NCBI GenBank assembly: GCA_964215915.1
Contig: CAXPEB010000066.1
Location: 1 to 64,000 of the forward strand
Source of the DNA: UBA8524 sp964215915
GTDB lineage: Bacteria > Bacteroidota > Bacteroidia > UBA8524
Direction of reading: 5' to 3'
DNA length: 64,000 nt
Numbering within the stretch: the stretch's first letter is position 1; every line of letters begins with the position of its first letter. Positions 63,490-64,000 of the stretch are shown piece by piece. A program made the translations under genes and the position numbers. The notes under the pieces are model-generated. The model was given only the letters and a program-made list of their open reading frames with translations. It ran no database searches and was not told the origin of the DNA.

Positions 63490-64000
63490 ATGAAAAGGAA
63501 CAATTTACCAGGGGTACGAATCACAATTTGGCTATTGGGAATTGTTTTCTTTTTGCCCGGGTTTTCACAGCGCCTGGAATGGAGCGAGTTGGATGAAAAC
63601 CAGGCGGAGTTTGGCTTTATTGGCTATAAAGGAGCCAGGAAAAATGTTACCATAGATGGCAGCGGAAACATTATCAGTTGTGCTCCATTCGGGAATCAGG
63701 TCTATGTAGGGGCCAATGTTCACAATGCGGCTTTTGAGACCTTGATTGTTAAAAGAAGCCCTGATGGTCAGGTAATCTGGTCACGTACCCTGAATGGAAC
63801 CGGCTTTAAATCCGGGCACAGTATTCACGCAGATTCCGTCGGTAATATTTATGTGTTAGGTTGGTACTACGGCAACTCCTCTATCCAGGGAACCAACCTT
63901 TATTCTTACGGCAATTACGATTGCTTTGTAGTGAAGCTAAATGCAGCGGGCCAAATTATTTATACCCGCACTTTCGGGGGCTCTGGCTACGATTATCCGA
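63490..64000 (+). CDS. Secreted protein with SBBP-like beta-propeller start (partial)
   Basis: The 170 codons seen run to the window edge without a stop. The ATG at 63490 has a GGGAGG Shine-Dalgarno 2 nt upstream. A signal peptide ends near residue 29 (FLPGFSQR). The mature part shows the 'D-x-x-G-N-I-Y-V-L-G' strand repeat (DGSGNIISC, DSVGNIYVLGWY) and the VVKLNAAGQIIYTRTFGG segment of SBBP-type propellers, also seen in the T9SS protein at 22597-25578. The hairpin and spacing before it match those between the giant genes, so it may be the fourth member of that cassette. Confidence 0.75.
   Translation, partial: MKRNNLPGVRITIWLLGIVFFLPGFSQRLEWSELDENQAEFGFIGYKGARKNVTIDGSGNIISCAPFGNQVYVGANVHNAAFETLIVKRSPDGQVIWSRTLNGTGFKSGHSIHADSVGNIYVLGWYYGNSSIQGTNLYSYGNYDCFVVKLNAAGQIIYTRTFGGSGYDYP

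Overview
The window is one stretch of a Bacteroidota chromosome, probably a flavobacterium-like lineage; I cannot place it below phylum. Evidence: a short (287 aa) primary sigma factor without region 1.1, promoter-like TAnnTTTG boxes, several proteins ending in a type IX secretion (T9SS) C-terminal sorting domain, a long MraY typical of the phylum, and a mraZ-to-ftsZ cluster that ends in ftsA-ftsZ without murF or ddl.

Layout. 1-9.6 kb: the end of a possible recX, rpoD, feoAB (iron uptake), two tandem TonB-like genes, vanZ-gcvH, purEK, and the divergent suhB-like/glycosyltransferase pair. 9.6-22.4 kb, almost all on the minus strand: two metallo-beta-lactamase-fold enzymes around a flavin split-barrel protein; a secreted esterase-fold/PKD protein; an FAD oxidoreductase; a lipoprotein of unknown function; a translationally coupled TonB-dependent receptor / LytS-type kinase / LytTR regulator operon; an ArnT-like glycosyltransferase; and methylmalonyl-CoA epimerase. 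22.6-27.7 kb, plus strand: a T9SS-exported beta-propeller-like protein, then iscS-iscU-iscA. 27.7-28.7 kb is non-coding and made of three degenerate copies of a structured repeat. 28.8-44.0 kb is the division and cell wall cluster mraZ-rsmH-ftsL-pbp-murE-mraY-murD-ftsW-murG-murC-ftsQ-ftsA-ftsZ, closed by a terminator.

44.2 kb to the end is the most unusual part. Three giant secreted proteins (1852, about 2968 and 1472 aa) lie head to tail, followed by the start of a fourth secreted protein. All three share the same C-terminal chassis (PKD-PKD-CUB-PKD-PKD-GEVED-five DUF5011-like Ig repeats-T9SS signal) and differ in the N-terminal head: one beta-helix module, three beta-helix modules, or a BNR_assoc_N-like domain. 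A strong hairpin sits 12-20 nt ahead of the start codon of each downstream gene, and a possibly structured leader of about 140 nt precedes the first gene.

Two regulatory observations stand out. A 19-nt TTAG-N7-CTAA operator, identical at 16 of 19 positions, occurs before both feoA and iscS, which suggests a shared iron or Fe-S regulator. Promoter-like boxes lie exactly 4 nt from the start codons of purK, the suhB-like gene and mce, which suggests leaderless transcripts.
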